NCBI GenBank assembly: GCA_014730275.1
Contig: WJIL01000132.1
Span: 1-64,000 of the forward strand
Origin: Candidatus Lokiarchaeota archaeon
GTDB taxonomy: Archaea; Asgardarchaeota; Thorarchaeia; Thorarchaeales; Thorarchaeaceae
DNA length: 64,000 nt
Reading direction: 5' to 3'
Shown piece by piece: positions 9,420 to 19,497 of this stretch. The notes beneath the pieces were generated by a model. It was not told the origin of the DNA and did no database searches. It saw only the letters and a program-made list of their open reading frames with translations. The translations under genes and the position numbers were made by a program. Each line of letters begins with the position of its first letter. The first letter of the stretch is position 1.

Positions 9420-11444
9420 CTAATCTCGGCTATAAGCTCGATACTTCAACATGCCAAATACACCAACCAGGACAGTAATGGTGACAACCGATACTGGCGA
9501 TACAATAACTATCCAATGAGATCGTGGATCCCAATCTATTCCATCTGGAATTCCATCGCCATCTGTATCGCTATTGGTTGGAGACATGCATGATTCCACC
9601 TCATAGGCATCACCCCAGCCATCATTGTCTGAATCCGCAGAAAGAGGATCTATCTGGTTTATTATTTCGAAAAGATCAGTGAGACTGTCTCCATCCGTAT
9701 CTTGAGATAATGGGTTGAGTCCATACGAGACTTCGAATCCATCCCCAAGGCCATCTCCATCGCTATCCTCCTTTGTGGGATTCGTATTGTATGTGTTTAC
9801 TTCTTCGAAGTCATGGAGACCATCCGCATCAGTATCTTCTTTTGTTGCGTCTGTTCCAAGCACGCCTTCCAATCCGTCCGATAAACCATCCTCATCAGTG
9901 TCATTAGCCGTTAGGCTCGAGCCCCACTCGTATTCCTGTGAGTCTGATGCTCCATCTCCGTCCGTATCGTTCAAACAGGGGTTAGTTCCAATACTAATCT
10001 CAAATTGATCCTCTAAACCGTCAAAGTCGCTATCACGAAGGAATATCTCGGTACCTAGTTGCGATTCTTCAGCATCAGCAATCCCGTCTCCATCGCAGTC
10101 GTTTCTAAGAGTTGTATTGATTTGACAATTGGTTGCATTCGTATCGAGATTCTCTACTTCAACTGCATAGAAGCCCTTGGATGATGATCTATACCGCAGT
10201 TTGATTAGTCCATCATTCTCGGTTCGCTGATAGACTGTTTGTTCTCCATCTATGTCTTCTATTGATGCCCTGATACTACAACTGGTATTGCAGGAAATCG
10301 TCACGTTCAGATAACCTGTGATTGTTATGAAAACGTCAGCTTCCAAGACCTCTCCGCCGCTTAGAGTTTCGTTTCTATGAAAGACTGGGTTTTCACCTTC
10401 GCCCAGAGCACCCATGTAGCATAATACTGCAGATGCAGATGCAACGGTTTCTGCAGTTTTTTCATAGCCATAATCTACATCGTTCCATACATCTTCTTCT
10501 GTCCCGCTCGAGCTATCCGGCCAATAGCCTTGGGAAACATGAACAGCCGGTCTTCCGACTCTCCACATTTCCTGAGCGAATGAAACGTCTGCTGGACCTA
10601 TGTTAGGCACCTCAATGAGTCTACCGTTACCATAACTGGATGCTTGACTAAGCATCATATCTGGTATCCATTCTATGTCTTGGTATATGCTGTTAACTGA
10701 AGAGATACGAAGAGCTATTTTGCTAGCGAAAAGGTATTGCGGATGATCAAAGAGTAACCTGTCAAAATTCAACGCGTTAATCGTGTGAACATCTTTTTCA
10801 TCTAGCCATGATACGAATTCTCTGCTACCGGGGTCGTAGTCCAGATTGCTATGATAACCATTTACCAAGACGTAATAGATGTCGAAAGGAAATGTGAAGT
10901 TACTGAGTAGAGAGGCCATCTGCAAAACGGCTGCTACACTTGCACCCATATCGTTGGCTCCTGGATTGCTACCTGAATCGATAACGCCAGTAATGAGAAA
11001 AGTTGGTCTGGTACTCTCATTCGTCCCATTTTTCACTGCAATCAAGTGTTGATACTCTGTGACTTGTCGAAATACGAGTCCATTTCCTGTTACATTGAAC
11101 AATGTGTCATTAGCCCATGACCAAGCGTCAACCAGATTTGTCGATGGTGTCATATTCTCTTGATGCCAAATCCTGCTGGGGTAGACCTCTGAAATTGTCT
11201 TGGTGAGGTTTCGAATCACATTGACCGAATCGATGTCCCATATATTCTCCCATCTTTCTGCTACATCCATGAAATCTCCGGAGTTTGCGGTTTCGTGCCT
11301 GTTCCGAGCTGAAGAAAACAGCATCCCTTTTTCAGAAGCTGGCGAGAAAGCCATGGAGATTAGAATTTGAGATGATACTAGAATAGCCGCCACTACGATT
11401 AGTTTTCTGCATTTCTGTGATTTTCTAGCAATGCAATGCTTCAT
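9420..11444 (-). CDS. Secreted M28-peptidase-like protein with nine thrombospondin type-3 calcium repeats and C-terminal anchor
   Basis: A signal segment (about residues 12-32) leads into an M28 aminopeptidase-like domain: GVIDSGSNPGANDMGASVAAV aligns with the HxD...PGAxDxxSG region, and NGYHSNLDYDPGSREF with the EExGLxGS region. The first His and the Glu pair are replaced, so catalysis is doubtful. About 450-640 carry nine DxDxDG(x)xD repeats (such as DTDGDGASD and DSDGDGLGD) that should bind calcium and form a stalk. A membrane helix (about 643-667) and a short basic tail anchor it to the cell surface. A true peptidase remains possible if other residues serve. Confidence 0.8.
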   Translation of the reverse strand: MKHCIARKSQKCRKLIVVAAILVSSQILISMAFSPASEKGMLFSSARNRHETANSGDFMDVAERWENIWDIDSVNVIRNLTKTISEVYPSRIWHQENMTPSTNLVDAWSWANDTLFNVTGNGLVFRQVTEYQHLIAVKNGTNESTRPTFLITGVIDSGSNPGANDMGASVAAVLQMASLLSNFTFPFDIYYVLVNGYHSNLDYDPGSREFVSWLDEKDVHTINALNFDRLLFDHPQYLFASKIALRISSVNSIYQDIEWIPDMMLSQASSYGNGRLIEVPNIGPADVSFAQEMWRVGRPAVHVSQGYWPDSSSGTEEDVWNDVDYGYEKTAETVASASAVLCYMGALGEGENPVFHRNETLSGGEVLEADVFITITGYLNVTISCNTSCSIRASIEDIDGEQTVYQRTENDGLIKLRYRSSSKGFYAVEVENLDTNATNCQINTTLRNDCDGDGIADAEESQLGTEIFLRDSDFDGLEDQFEISIGTNPCLNDTDGDGASDSQEYEWGSSLTANDTDEDGLSDGLEGVLGTDATKEDTDADGLHDFEEVNTYNTNPTKEDSDGDGLGDGFEVSYGLNPLSQDTDGDSLTDLFEIINQIDPLSADSDNDGWGDAYEVESCMSPTNSDTDGDGIPDGIDWDPRSHWIVIVSPVSVVTITVLVGVFGMLKYRAYSRD

Positions 11445-11702
11445 GTTGTTTATTCCTTCATTTGAGGAGCCTGGTTTCCAAGCTTTATCACTGATTCAGT
11501 AAGTGGTTTTGGTAAGTGCTGTTCGTGTCTTTTGTACCAGATTCACTATTTTGTGAAATGCAATATACTAGTCTGGCTCTCAATACGATGATGAAACCGA
11601 GTTATAGTTATAGTTTACGACCTCCGCCTTCTGACTCATCCGGATAATGGATGATGTCGAATAGGCCTACTATTACTGGACACAATTTGCTTCAGTAGCA
11701 AC

Positions 11703-11710
11703 CTTAAATA
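11703..11710 (+). promoter_or_regulatory. TATA-like box CTTAAATA before the ABC cluster
   Basis: An archaeal box A-like CTTAAATA lies about 27-30 nt before an in-frame GTG at 11737. If it is the functional TATA box, transcription would begin close to that GTG, giving a leaderless mRNA and a protein eight residues shorter than the GTG at 11713 would give. Confidence 0.35.
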
Positions 11711-11712
11711 TC

Positions 11713-12528
11713 GTGGGTGTCGTTCTGCAAAATCGAGTGAGGTCTCCCTTGGATATCGATAATGACGTAGCAGTACGCTGCAAGGATGTACATAGACAGT
11801 TTCAAGACGGTACTCGAATTATTCGTGTGCTTAGAGGAACCGACTTAGAAGTGCACAAGGGCGAGTTCATAGCAATCGTTGGTGCTTCCGGTTCAGGCAA
11901 AACAACTCTTCTGAATCTTATAGGCGGACTTGATAAGCCCACTAGCGGAGAAATCATCGTCAATGGAACCGATATTACCAGACTTAACGATGATGAACTG
12001 TCTGAAATACGACGTCGGAATATTGGAGTGCTTTTCCAAGATCAATACTTGCTGGCTATATTCACCGCATTAGAGAATGTACAAGTGCCCATGCTGCTTG
12101 ATGAGATACGCGAGAAGGAACGATACGAACGCGCCATGGAATTGCTAAAGGCAGTTGGTGTAGATCATAGGGCCCATCATATGCCCCATGAACTTTCTGG
12201 AGGCATGCGTTCGCGAGTCGCCCTTGCTCGTGCAATAGCAAATGATCCAGTTGTCCTACTTTGCGACGAGCCTACTGGTGATTTGGATCATAAAACTGGT
12301 GGCAAAATCATCCAGCTCATGAAGGACTTGGCGCGAGAGGGAAATCGCGCAGTTATCACCGTAACGCATGATCCTGAAGTTGCTCGAATGGCTGACAGGA
12401 TTCTGCTCCTTCGAGATGGTGTATTAGTTGAGGAACTCGTTGCGGCTTTCTTCAAACACAGCGGTGTGGATGTAGGAACCCCTTCAGACAAAGCAACGAG
12501 AGATGCTGACGTTTCCGCTAAGGGGTGA
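11713..12528 (+). CDS. ABC transporter ATP-binding protein, LolD/MacB type
   Basis: ATPase subunit of a MacB/LolCDE-like (type VII) ABC system. Walker A is GASGSGKTT (about residues 57-65), the signature is LSGGMRSRVALARA, and Walker B with D-loop is VVLLCDEPTGDLDH. The switch His is present in TVTHDPEVA. The 271 residues are slightly longer than usual because of a C-terminal tail. It directly precedes and overlaps in frame space with the permease gene, so they form an operon. The start could be GTG 11713 or, if the TATA-like box at 11703 is used, GTG 11737. Confidence 0.9.
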   Translation: MGVVLQNRVRSPLDIDNDVAVRCKDVHRQFQDGTRIIRVLRGTDLEVHKGEFIAIVGASGSGKTTLLNLIGGLDKPTSGEIIVNGTDITRLNDDELSEIRRRNIGVLFQDQYLLAIFTALENVQVPMLLDEIREKERYERAMELLKAVGVDHRAHHMPHELSGGMRSRVALARAIANDPVVLLCDEPTGDLDHKTGGKIIQLMKDLAREGNRAVITVTHDPEVARMADRILLLRDGVLVEELVAAFFKHSGVDVGTPSDKATRDADVSAKG

Positions 12529-12532
12529 TACC

Positions 12533-15418
12533 TTGTCAGATAGGAGGTCAGCCAAAGAGTCCAACGGTAACCGGATATACCCCCTTTCTTATGCGCTAAG
12601 CTCGATGCGCTCATATCCTTCCAGAGCATTGAGCTTGGCTCTGACCTTGAGTTTAGGCGTTGCATTGGTGTCATCTGTTTTTGTGTGGGCTGATACCGGG
12701 GTCTATGTTACAGTGGATAACTACTTCGAGGAAAATTCATTCCAGATGCTAGTCGAGAACCCCGTTGGTGGTACCGCACAAGTGGAGGCCGCTGAGAACT
12801 ACGTTGAAACAAGCCGGATTATTGAGACCACTCATCGAATCAACTCCACGGTGGGTCTTGTTTCAGCGAGCGCTCTTCCCAATGACACCGTATATGGAAC
12901 TGACGAACCCATCTACACGTATGGTATGAAGGATTGCGAGGTTATCTTTGTTACAGAACAATTCTTGGAACAGGCATCGAGCCAGTTTGATGTAGAAGGA
13001 GTACTAACTCTCGAAAAGGGACAAACGCTTGTTTCGAAGCAATTCGTGCGATATTATTACGAAGTCTTCGGTGTGACACTAACCGTTAACTCAACAATCG
13101 ATGTTGATGTTCTCCAACGGAAAGCCGCCGATATGCCCGCCCCCATTGGAGAGCTTGGCCGTCTTAGCATCAGATCCTTGGAGATTGCAGGCATTTACGA
13201 ACTTAATACTGGCGGGTCTCTTCTTGCCGCGGGTTTTCCGTCCATTCTTCGATCCAATTATGATTACCTCCATTATCGAATACCTGTACTTGGCATTCAT
13301 GACAGCATAATGCTTCCCGCTGACTCGGTGGACGCTAGTCAGCTTTCTGAACAGGGCTTCTTTGGTGCTCGCTCATTCATTCGAGCTTCTGCAGAGAATC
13401 TAATGTCAGCCGGGGTGGAATCCATGGCTGATAATCTACAGACTCTGAAAGCACGAGTAGAGGAGCAATTTGATGTCACTGTTGAAGGATTAGATGAGAT
13501 TCTCTATCTTCAACATCTGGTAGATACCTATTTGGAAACTATGCCTTTGTCGTTGCTAAACATGCCCATTTTCATTCTGGCTCTGTTTCTTTCAGTTTTT
13601 GCCGCCAATACATTCATGGCTGCAAGACAGCGAGAGGTCAGTGTCCTCCGTTCCAAGGGGGCTAGCCCAAGTCAAATCTATGGTGTGTTTATCGCGGAAT
13701 CGGTTTTGATGGCGATAATCAGCCTTGTTCTTGGATTGGGATTGAGCGTTCTATTTGCGGCCCTTATTCCTTCAACCAAGGCGTTCATGGTTTTCGATTG
13801 GACTATATATCAATTCTACCTCTCCCAGACCGTCATTCAACCACAAACAGTGGTTGCGGCTGTTGGAATTTGCATCCTTCCCCCGCTCCTCTTCATTCTT
13901 GCTTATGCCCGACGAGCTGCTCATACTGAGATAGGTTCAACTCTTGTCGATTCTACCGAGATGATGGAATCAGGTGGCGAATCCTATGGTTTTACAATTG
14001 GTGCCTCTACTGCTCTACTTGCCTTGGTTTTGGGAGCGATTTTCTTGCTACCCAATCATCCCTTGGTATTCATGATTGAATTGATTCTGGGTACTGCTGC
14101 TTGGTTCTTCATGGCATACAATGGTTCTCGGATTACACGTGTTGGGTTTGCCAAACTCTCAAGCAAGGCGTCATTCCTTTTGGGCGAGAAGAACCGCGTA
14201 TCTGCTGGGAATCTAAGAATGCGGAAAGGACGCATAGTACCACTGATGGTAGTCCTTTCCCTTACTTTATCTTCCACGATAGCTTTCTCTGTCCAAGCAG
14301 AAAGTTTTCGAACAGATTTGGAAAAAGAAATCTCGTATGCAGTTGGTGCCGACTTGCGTGTCAGTTGTAGACCCAGACCTTTCAGTTTCAATGACACTCT
14401 TGAGAGATATCCTGGCGTGAAGAAAGCAGTACCTGTAATGAAGACATGGGCTGGAGTTGGGAACGAACGAATTACCCTGATAGGTACAGATGCAATAGAT
14501 TATTCCCTCATAGGCCACTTCGACCCAAGCAGTTTCAATGGGAAAGATCCCGGCATTGTGCTTTCTGGACTTGATTCGGTAGAAAACGGAATAATCCTGA
14601 GCGAATATCATGCCGACAGATGGAACAAGAGCATAGGTGATGCAATCAACCTTGAGGTGGGTGGCAGACTTCATTCTACTCCCGTTTCCTTTACAGTAAC
14701 CGGTATGGTGCATAGCGCACCCGGCTTTGGTTACAGTTCTGCTGAAGATACTCCCCCCTCGCGTTTGGGTGCGGCTTTTGGCTATCAGACTAAGTTCTCA
14801 GGTTTTGCTTTCACTAATCTTGACTATCTGTCCTCTGAGACTGATATCCAAGTTGCCGAGCTCTTTCTTGGAGATCTTGTTTGCATAACTGACCAAGAGG
14901 AAGTTCTCCGATCAATTAGAGATCTTCCCGGTGTTGGAGCAACAACACCCGAGCAATTCAATCTCAAGAGCTATTCGTTTGGTACGGCCCTATTTTTGAA
15001 TACAGTTGAAGGTCTTTTCTCTATAGGATTCACGATGTCCTTGACTCTTAGCTTGTTTGCGATGTCACTGTTCCTTAGTTCAATTGTACGTGAACGTAAG
15101 AAGGACTATGCGATTTTACGTGCCCTTGGTGCTTCAAAAAGCCAAGTTACGAAAATTGTTCTTTCAGAATTTACTGGTGTGGTTTTGGCTTCACTTGCTC
15201 TCAGTCTGGTATTGGGAACAGTATTTGGTTATGTCATGTCAACGCTTGTATTCTCGATGAGTCCGTTCTCGAGAATTCTACAAGCAGCAATTGTGTTCCC
15301 CATCGGATTCTTGACAGGCGTGTTACTCCTTGAAATATTCATAATGATTTTAGCAGCCTACATGCCAGCTCGTGATGCCTCAAAAATAGACCCAGCTGTT
15401 GTACTACGTAACCTATGA
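12533..15418 (+). CDS. Giant FtsX/MacB-type ABC permease with duplicated FtsX domain
   Basis: About 960 residues. One helix near the N-terminus (about 25-47) is followed by a large extracellular domain (about 50-330) and a first FtsX block of three or four helices containing REVSVLRSKGAS. A second helix-ectodomain-FtsX unit follows, with KKDYAILRALGAS near the end. Both FtsX blocks carry the conserved (V/I)LR-(A/S)-(L/K)GA motif that contacts the ATPase. I chose TTG 12533, with AGGGGTGA just upstream, rather than ATG 12503, which would overlap the ATPase gene by 26 bp. Such permeases usually work by mechanotransmission rather than by a channel. Substrate unknown. Confidence 0.85.
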   Translation: MSDRRSAKESNGNRIYPLSYALSSMRSYPSRALSLALTLSLGVALVSSVFVWADTGVYVTVDNYFEENSFQMLVENPVGGTAQVEAAENYVETSRIIETTHRINSTVGLVSASALPNDTVYGTDEPIYTYGMKDCEVIFVTEQFLEQASSQFDVEGVLTLEKGQTLVSKQFVRYYYEVFGVTLTVNSTIDVDVLQRKAADMPAPIGELGRLSIRSLEIAGIYELNTGGSLLAAGFPSILRSNYDYLHYRIPVLGIHDSIMLPADSVDASQLSEQGFFGARSFIRASAENLMSAGVESMADNLQTLKARVEEQFDVTVEGLDEILYLQHLVDTYLETMPLSLLNMPIFILALFLSVFAANTFMAARQREVSVLRSKGASPSQIYGVFIAESVLMAIISLVLGLGLSVLFAALIPSTKAFMVFDWTIYQFYLSQTVIQPQTVVAAVGICILPPLLFILAYARRAAHTEIGSTLVDSTEMMESGGESYGFTIGASTALLALVLGAIFLLPNHPLVFMIELILGTAAWFFMAYNGSRITRVGFAKLSSKASFLLGEKNRVSAGNLRMRKGRIVPLMVVLSLTLSSTIAFSVQAESFRTDLEKEISYAVGADLRVSCRPRPFSFNDTLERYPGVKKAVPVMKTWAGVGNERITLIGTDAIDYSLIGHFDPSSFNGKDPGIVLSGLDSVENGIILSEYHADRWNKSIGDAINLEVGGRLHSTPVSFTVTGMVHSAPGFGYSSAEDTPPSRLGAAFGYQTKFSGFAFTNLDYLSSETDIQVAELFLGDLVCITDQEEVLRSIRDLPGVGATTPEQFNLKSYSFGTALFLNTVEGLFSIGFTMSLTLSLFAMSLFLSSIVRERKKDYAILRALGASKSQVTKIVLSEFTGVVLASLALSLVLGTVFGYVMSTLVFSMSPFSRILQAAIVFPIGFLTGVLLLEIFIMILAAYMPARDASKIDPAVVLRNL

Positions 15419-18339
15419 AGGATGCTTTAGAAATGGAAACTAGAAAAACCCGACAACTCAGCGGAAATAGCCTATGGGCTCCATCCTACGCCTTCAAATC
15501 TCTTCAATCTTCACCAATACGAAACATGGGTATTGCACTTATACTGGCTATTGGCATCGCTCTTCCATCTACTGTTTTCATCTGGACACGGACAGGAACT
15601 ACCATAGCAGTGGATGAATACTTCTCAGAAGAACCATATCATCTTACTGTGAAACCTGGCAATGGCGAATCCTATCTCTCCTCTAACTTACAAGGCGCCA
15701 AGAACGCACTTGATGAAAACAAGTATACTGATTATACCCAGCAGGTCTCATCTACTATTGGCATTCTACGGGGTTGGTTCTCTCTAGGCTGGACCAGCTA
15801 TATGGCCTATGGCCTGAATTACGCACAGGGAATCAAGGATATGCGGGTTCTCTTTGTTACAAATGAAATACTGGATACTTGGTCAGAGGATTTTGATTGT
15901 GAAGGGAATTTCTCATTGGAGACTGGTCAGGTTCTTGTTTCAGAGATGTTTGTGAACTACACTCGTGATGTCTATGATGTGCGAATCACTGTAGGCAGCA
16001 ATATCAGCTTCGACCTATTACAGAATGGTGTTGACTTCGATGTATCTCGCACTCCCGAGCAATTAGGAAGCACCAGAGTAGGCAAACTCCAAGTTATGGG
16101 AATCTATAGCTTGGCTGGCCGTTCTTCCATAATTTCTGAATCCTTCATCGAGCTAAGGCGCAAAAACTGGGATCCGTTTGATCCTAACAAAGAACCGGTA
16201 CTAGGTATACGCGATTCCATTATGATTTTGAGAGATGAAGTCAGCGGTGAGGTCAATACTCGGGTCACTGGGAGAGGTTTCTTCGATCCTGTCGTTTTCT
16301 GTAGAGCCTCAAAGGAATCTCTCATGAAAGATGGGGTGGAACGTATCCCAGATAATCTTCTAGCTTACAAGGCCCAGATTGAAGAGGAATTTCAAAGGGT
16401 AAAAGTAAGTGGCACGGAAGAAGTACAGCAACTTGATACGAATATTCAAACCTATCTTCAAAGCCAGGTTCTAACAGTCATTGCCTTCCCTGTTATGATA
16501 ATGAGCATGATGCTCACTGTATTTACATCTGAAAGTTCAGTTACTAGACGTAGTGGCGAAGTGAGCGCGTTACGATCCAAAGGGGCTTCCTTCAATCAAA
16601 TATTCTCCACTTTCATGTGGGAATCGATATTACTCGGCTTAGCAGGACTTGTATTGGGTATTCTCCTTGCTATGGTTATGGCTCCGTTTATTGCATCATC
16701 TGTTGGTCTATTCATAATTGATATCCAAAGCTACGCTTCCTTTTTTACCCGTCTCAGAATTCCCCCCTTGGGACTTGTAATAGCGGGAGCTATTGCTATG
16801 TACTTGCCTGCTGCGTATCTCCTACATGTTGCTCGACAAATCGATGTATCAGAAGTAGGTCAACCAATGACTGAATTACCCGAGGAGAGTACTGAACAAG
16901 TAAGCATATGGCCTTATGTTGTTGGGCTCGCAGCCATTCTGGGTGCTTTATTGATAATGCCTCGACTAATCCCCCCTGTCGGGGTACAGGCTGTAGGAGA
17001 GCTTCTGATTGCTACTCTATTGTTGTTTGGAACTGCGTATCTTGGTTCGCGAGTTATGCGTCTTGTAACTGCTCGGCTATCCGACCGTTCAGACTCTATC
17101 CTTGGAGAAAGCAGTCTCTATGTTAGTCAGAGCCTCCGGAAACGGAAAGGTCAGTTCATTCCTCTGTTGGTTATACTAACTCTCACTCTGACCACTACAA
17201 CGATGATGGTAATCCAATCTTCGAGCTTCCAGTCTACAGTCAGCACTGAGCTTCGATATTCTATAGGAGCGGATATGCGGATAGAAAGTGCACCAACTGC
17301 CTTTGCATTCTCTAATACCCTTCGAGGGTATCCTGCTGTCCGTGATGCAACTCCTGTGCTAGAGGTGTTTGCTACTGTTGGTACTAACTCGTTCTTCCTG
17401 GAAGGTGTAGACGCAGAGAAGTATGCGGATATAGGCTATCTCACCGAGGATAGTATGGTAAGTGGAACACCTCAATCCGTATTTGAAGAGCTGGAGAATG
17501 ATCGGAACGGCGTAATCATAAGCAGCTATTATCAGAAACTATGGGGCCTACAAATTGGCGATGTAATATACCCTGATGTAGAAACCGATTCGAGCAGTAC
17601 TTCGTTTAGCTTAGAAGTTGTTGGAATCATGAAGAGCGCTCCTGGATTCGGGATGGCCTCAACAGAAAACATGGGTGGATTATCGTTAGCATCCCATTTT
17701 GGCTTCCAAGTAAGTCAGGGTGGATTTGCTATTGTCAACCTTGATTACTTGGCATCAGAGACTGATATGGAAACCAGCGAGCTATTCTTGGTTGATTTGT
17801 TACCCGATGCCGATTCAACTACTCTGATTGAGGATTTGGACGAACAAACAGGAATTGCGGTATACACTGAGCAGACTTTCGACATTGCTCAGGAGAGCAC
17901 CTCCATAGCCCTCTTCCTCTCTGGTATTCAAGGACTTGCAACAATTTCCTTCTTGATGTGTGCTGCTATGGGATTCACGGCAATTGCTCTCTTCCTTGGA
18001 TCTGCAGTACGTGAAAGAAAACACGAATACGCGATATTCAGAGCAATGGGTGCCACGAAGCGGCAAGTTGTCTCGATGGTTTTTGGTGAATTTGCCGGCT
18101 CTGTAATCGTCGTTATCGCTGTTAGCTTTGTTATGGGGTTGGTATTCGGCTATGTGATGAGTATTCTAACTGTTGGAATCTCTCCTTTCATACCGATACT
18201 CCCAGTTGCCTTCTCATTCCCGATTATTACTCTTCCAATGCTTCTGCTATTTCAAAGTGGCATTATGCTGGCTAGCTGCTACTACCCAGCTAAGCAAGCA
18301 GGAACAGTAGATCCAGCTGTTGTATTGAGGAATCTCTAA
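15415..18339 (+). CDS. Second giant FtsX/MacB-type ABC permease (paralogue of the preceding gene)
   Basis: The 974 residues have the same order as the upstream permease: N-terminal helix, ectodomain, FtsX block (GEVSALRSKGAS), helix, ectodomain (with the shared SAPGFG motif) and a terminal FtsX block (HEYAIFRAMGATKRQ). Its ATG overlaps the previous stop codon (ATGA), so the two are translationally coupled and probably form a heterodimer. Shared ends such as DPAVVLRNL show that they arose by duplication. No other transporter type fits. Confidence 0.87.
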   Translation: MKDALEMETRKTRQLSGNSLWAPSYAFKSLQSSPIRNMGIALILAIGIALPSTVFIWTRTGTTIAVDEYFSEEPYHLTVKPGNGESYLSSNLQGAKNALDENKYTDYTQQVSSTIGILRGWFSLGWTSYMAYGLNYAQGIKDMRVLFVTNEILDTWSEDFDCEGNFSLETGQVLVSEMFVNYTRDVYDVRITVGSNISFDLLQNGVDFDVSRTPEQLGSTRVGKLQVMGIYSLAGRSSIISESFIELRRKNWDPFDPNKEPVLGIRDSIMILRDEVSGEVNTRVTGRGFFDPVVFCRASKESLMKDGVERIPDNLLAYKAQIEEEFQRVKVSGTEEVQQLDTNIQTYLQSQVLTVIAFPVMIMSMMLTVFTSESSVTRRSGEVSALRSKGASFNQIFSTFMWESILLGLAGLVLGILLAMVMAPFIASSVGLFIIDIQSYASFFTRLRIPPLGLVIAGAIAMYLPAAYLLHVARQIDVSEVGQPMTELPEESTEQVSIWPYVVGLAAILGALLIMPRLIPPVGVQAVGELLIATLLLFGTAYLGSRVMRLVTARLSDRSDSILGESSLYVSQSLRKRKGQFIPLLVILTLTLTTTTMMVIQSSSFQSTVSTELRYSIGADMRIESAPTAFAFSNTLRGYPAVRDATPVLEVFATVGTNSFFLEGVDAEKYADIGYLTEDSMVSGTPQSVFEELENDRNGVIISSYYQKLWGLQIGDVIYPDVETDSSSTSFSLEVVGIMKSAPGFGMASTENMGGLSLASHFGFQVSQGGFAIVNLDYLASETDMETSELFLVDLLPDADSTTLIEDLDEQTGIAVYTEQTFDIAQESTSIALFLSGIQGLATISFLMCAAMGFTAIALFLGSAVRERKHEYAIFRAMGATKRQVVSMVFGEFAGSVIVVIAVSFVMGLVFGYVMSILTVGISPFIPILPVAFSFPIITLPMLLLFQSGIMLASCYYPAKQAGTVDPAVVLRNL

Positions 18340-18459
18340 CATGAAACTCCGAGTTGACACTATGAGAAGAGAGTACCACATGGCACCTAGAATATTCAAA
18401 GAAGAATCGCATCAGCGAGTGATGCGCCTCTCAATAGTTTTATCTAATTGGAAGGAGCG

Positions 18460-19497
18460 ATGAGATGTATGACTTCAACAGCCCCCCACGAAGGAATCGA
18501 TATCTACGATGATTTCGCTGAAGATATTGTTGTCAGCGTCGACAACGTATACAAAATTTACAAAGCACATGATCTTGAAGTGGTGGCTCTAAGTGGTGTT
18601 TCTCTACAGATTCTAAGAGGAAAAATCATGGCTGTTGTTGGTCCAAGTGGCTCGGGCAAAACAACACTAACGAACATAATTGGGGGCATCACAAAAGCTA
18701 CAGTGGGCAAGGTCTACTGGGCCAATCTTAAGACCGATATAACGAAACTGAGCGAACGCGTTCTAACACAGGCACGACGGAACTTCATCGGATTCGTTTT
18801 CCAGGTCAACAACCTCTTACCTCATCTGAATGCTTGGCAGAATGTTGAATTGGCCGCAAGGATTGCTGGTGTTCCAAAGGATATTCGAGAGGAACGAGTA
18901 GACCGTCTCATCAGACTTGTTGGATTAGAGGATCGGCGTAATAACAAGGCAACCACACTCAGCGGTGGTGAACGCTCACGAGTAGCTATTGCCAGTGCTT
19001 TGGTCAACCTTATCGATTCTGAGGGTCATGGACTTGTTCTTTGTGACGAACCAACAGGCGATCTAGATCCTGAGACTGCAGAGCGTATTCTGAATCTTTT
19101 CCAGGAGTTAAATGACACTCTTGGCACATCCTTCTTCATTGTCACTCACAGTCAACAAGTAGCATCAAAGGCGGATGTTACGGTCGAAATCCGTGACGGT
19201 ATCATCTCAGGATTTCATCAGGCAGGAATTGACCTTGACACGCTTGACTACACACGCGTAGTTAAGCTTGACAATAATTACCGATTACCTATGCCTACTG
19301 ACCTACTTGAAGCCGCAGGAGATCCAAGTGAGTTCAAGATTACGTATGAAGATGATAAAGACAGATTTATTTTGGAACCACAGAAAGCTGGTGTTGTTGA
19401 TGAGATGCGAGTGAAGAAGACTCGAACGTGTAGGGTATGCGGGCATGAGATTGAACCCGGCAGTTTTATCTGCAGTAACTGCGGAAGCACGGTTTAG
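18460..19497 (+). CDS. ABC transporter ATP-binding protein with C-terminal zinc ribbon
   Basis: Second LolD/MacB-type ATPase of the cluster: Walker A GPSGSGKTT, signature LSGGERSRVAIASAL, Walker B LVLCDEPTGDLD. Beyond the ATPase core (about residue 240) it has a roughly 100-residue extension ending in a four-Cys zinc ribbon (CRVCGHEIEPGSFICSNCG), which is unusual for a transporter ATPase and may bind a partner. The start ATG 18460 is favoured by GAAGGAG at 18451-18457; TTG 18448 is the alternative. It lies 121 bp after the second permease and directly abuts the hydrolase gene. Confidence 0.88.
   Translation: MRCMTSTAPHEGIDIYDDFAEDIVVSVDNVYKIYKAHDLEVVALSGVSLQILRGKIMAVVGPSGSGKTTLTNIIGGITKATVGKVYWANLKTDITKLSERVLTQARRNFIGFVFQVNNLLPHLNAWQNVELAARIAGVPKDIREERVDRLIRLVGLEDRRNNKATTLSGGERSRVAIASALVNLIDSEGHGLVLCDEPTGDLDPETAERILNLFQELNDTLGTSFFIVTHSQQVASKADVTVEIRDGIISGFHQAGIDLDTLDYTRVVKLDNNYRLPMPTDLLEAAGDPSEFKITYEDDKDRFILEPQKAGVVDEMRVKKTRTCRVCGHEIEPGSFICSNCGSTV

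Noticed and set aside
14267-14713. A 148-residue minus-strand frame inside the first giant permease
   Set aside because: It is antisense to a clearly coding membrane protein, with no domain and no start signal.
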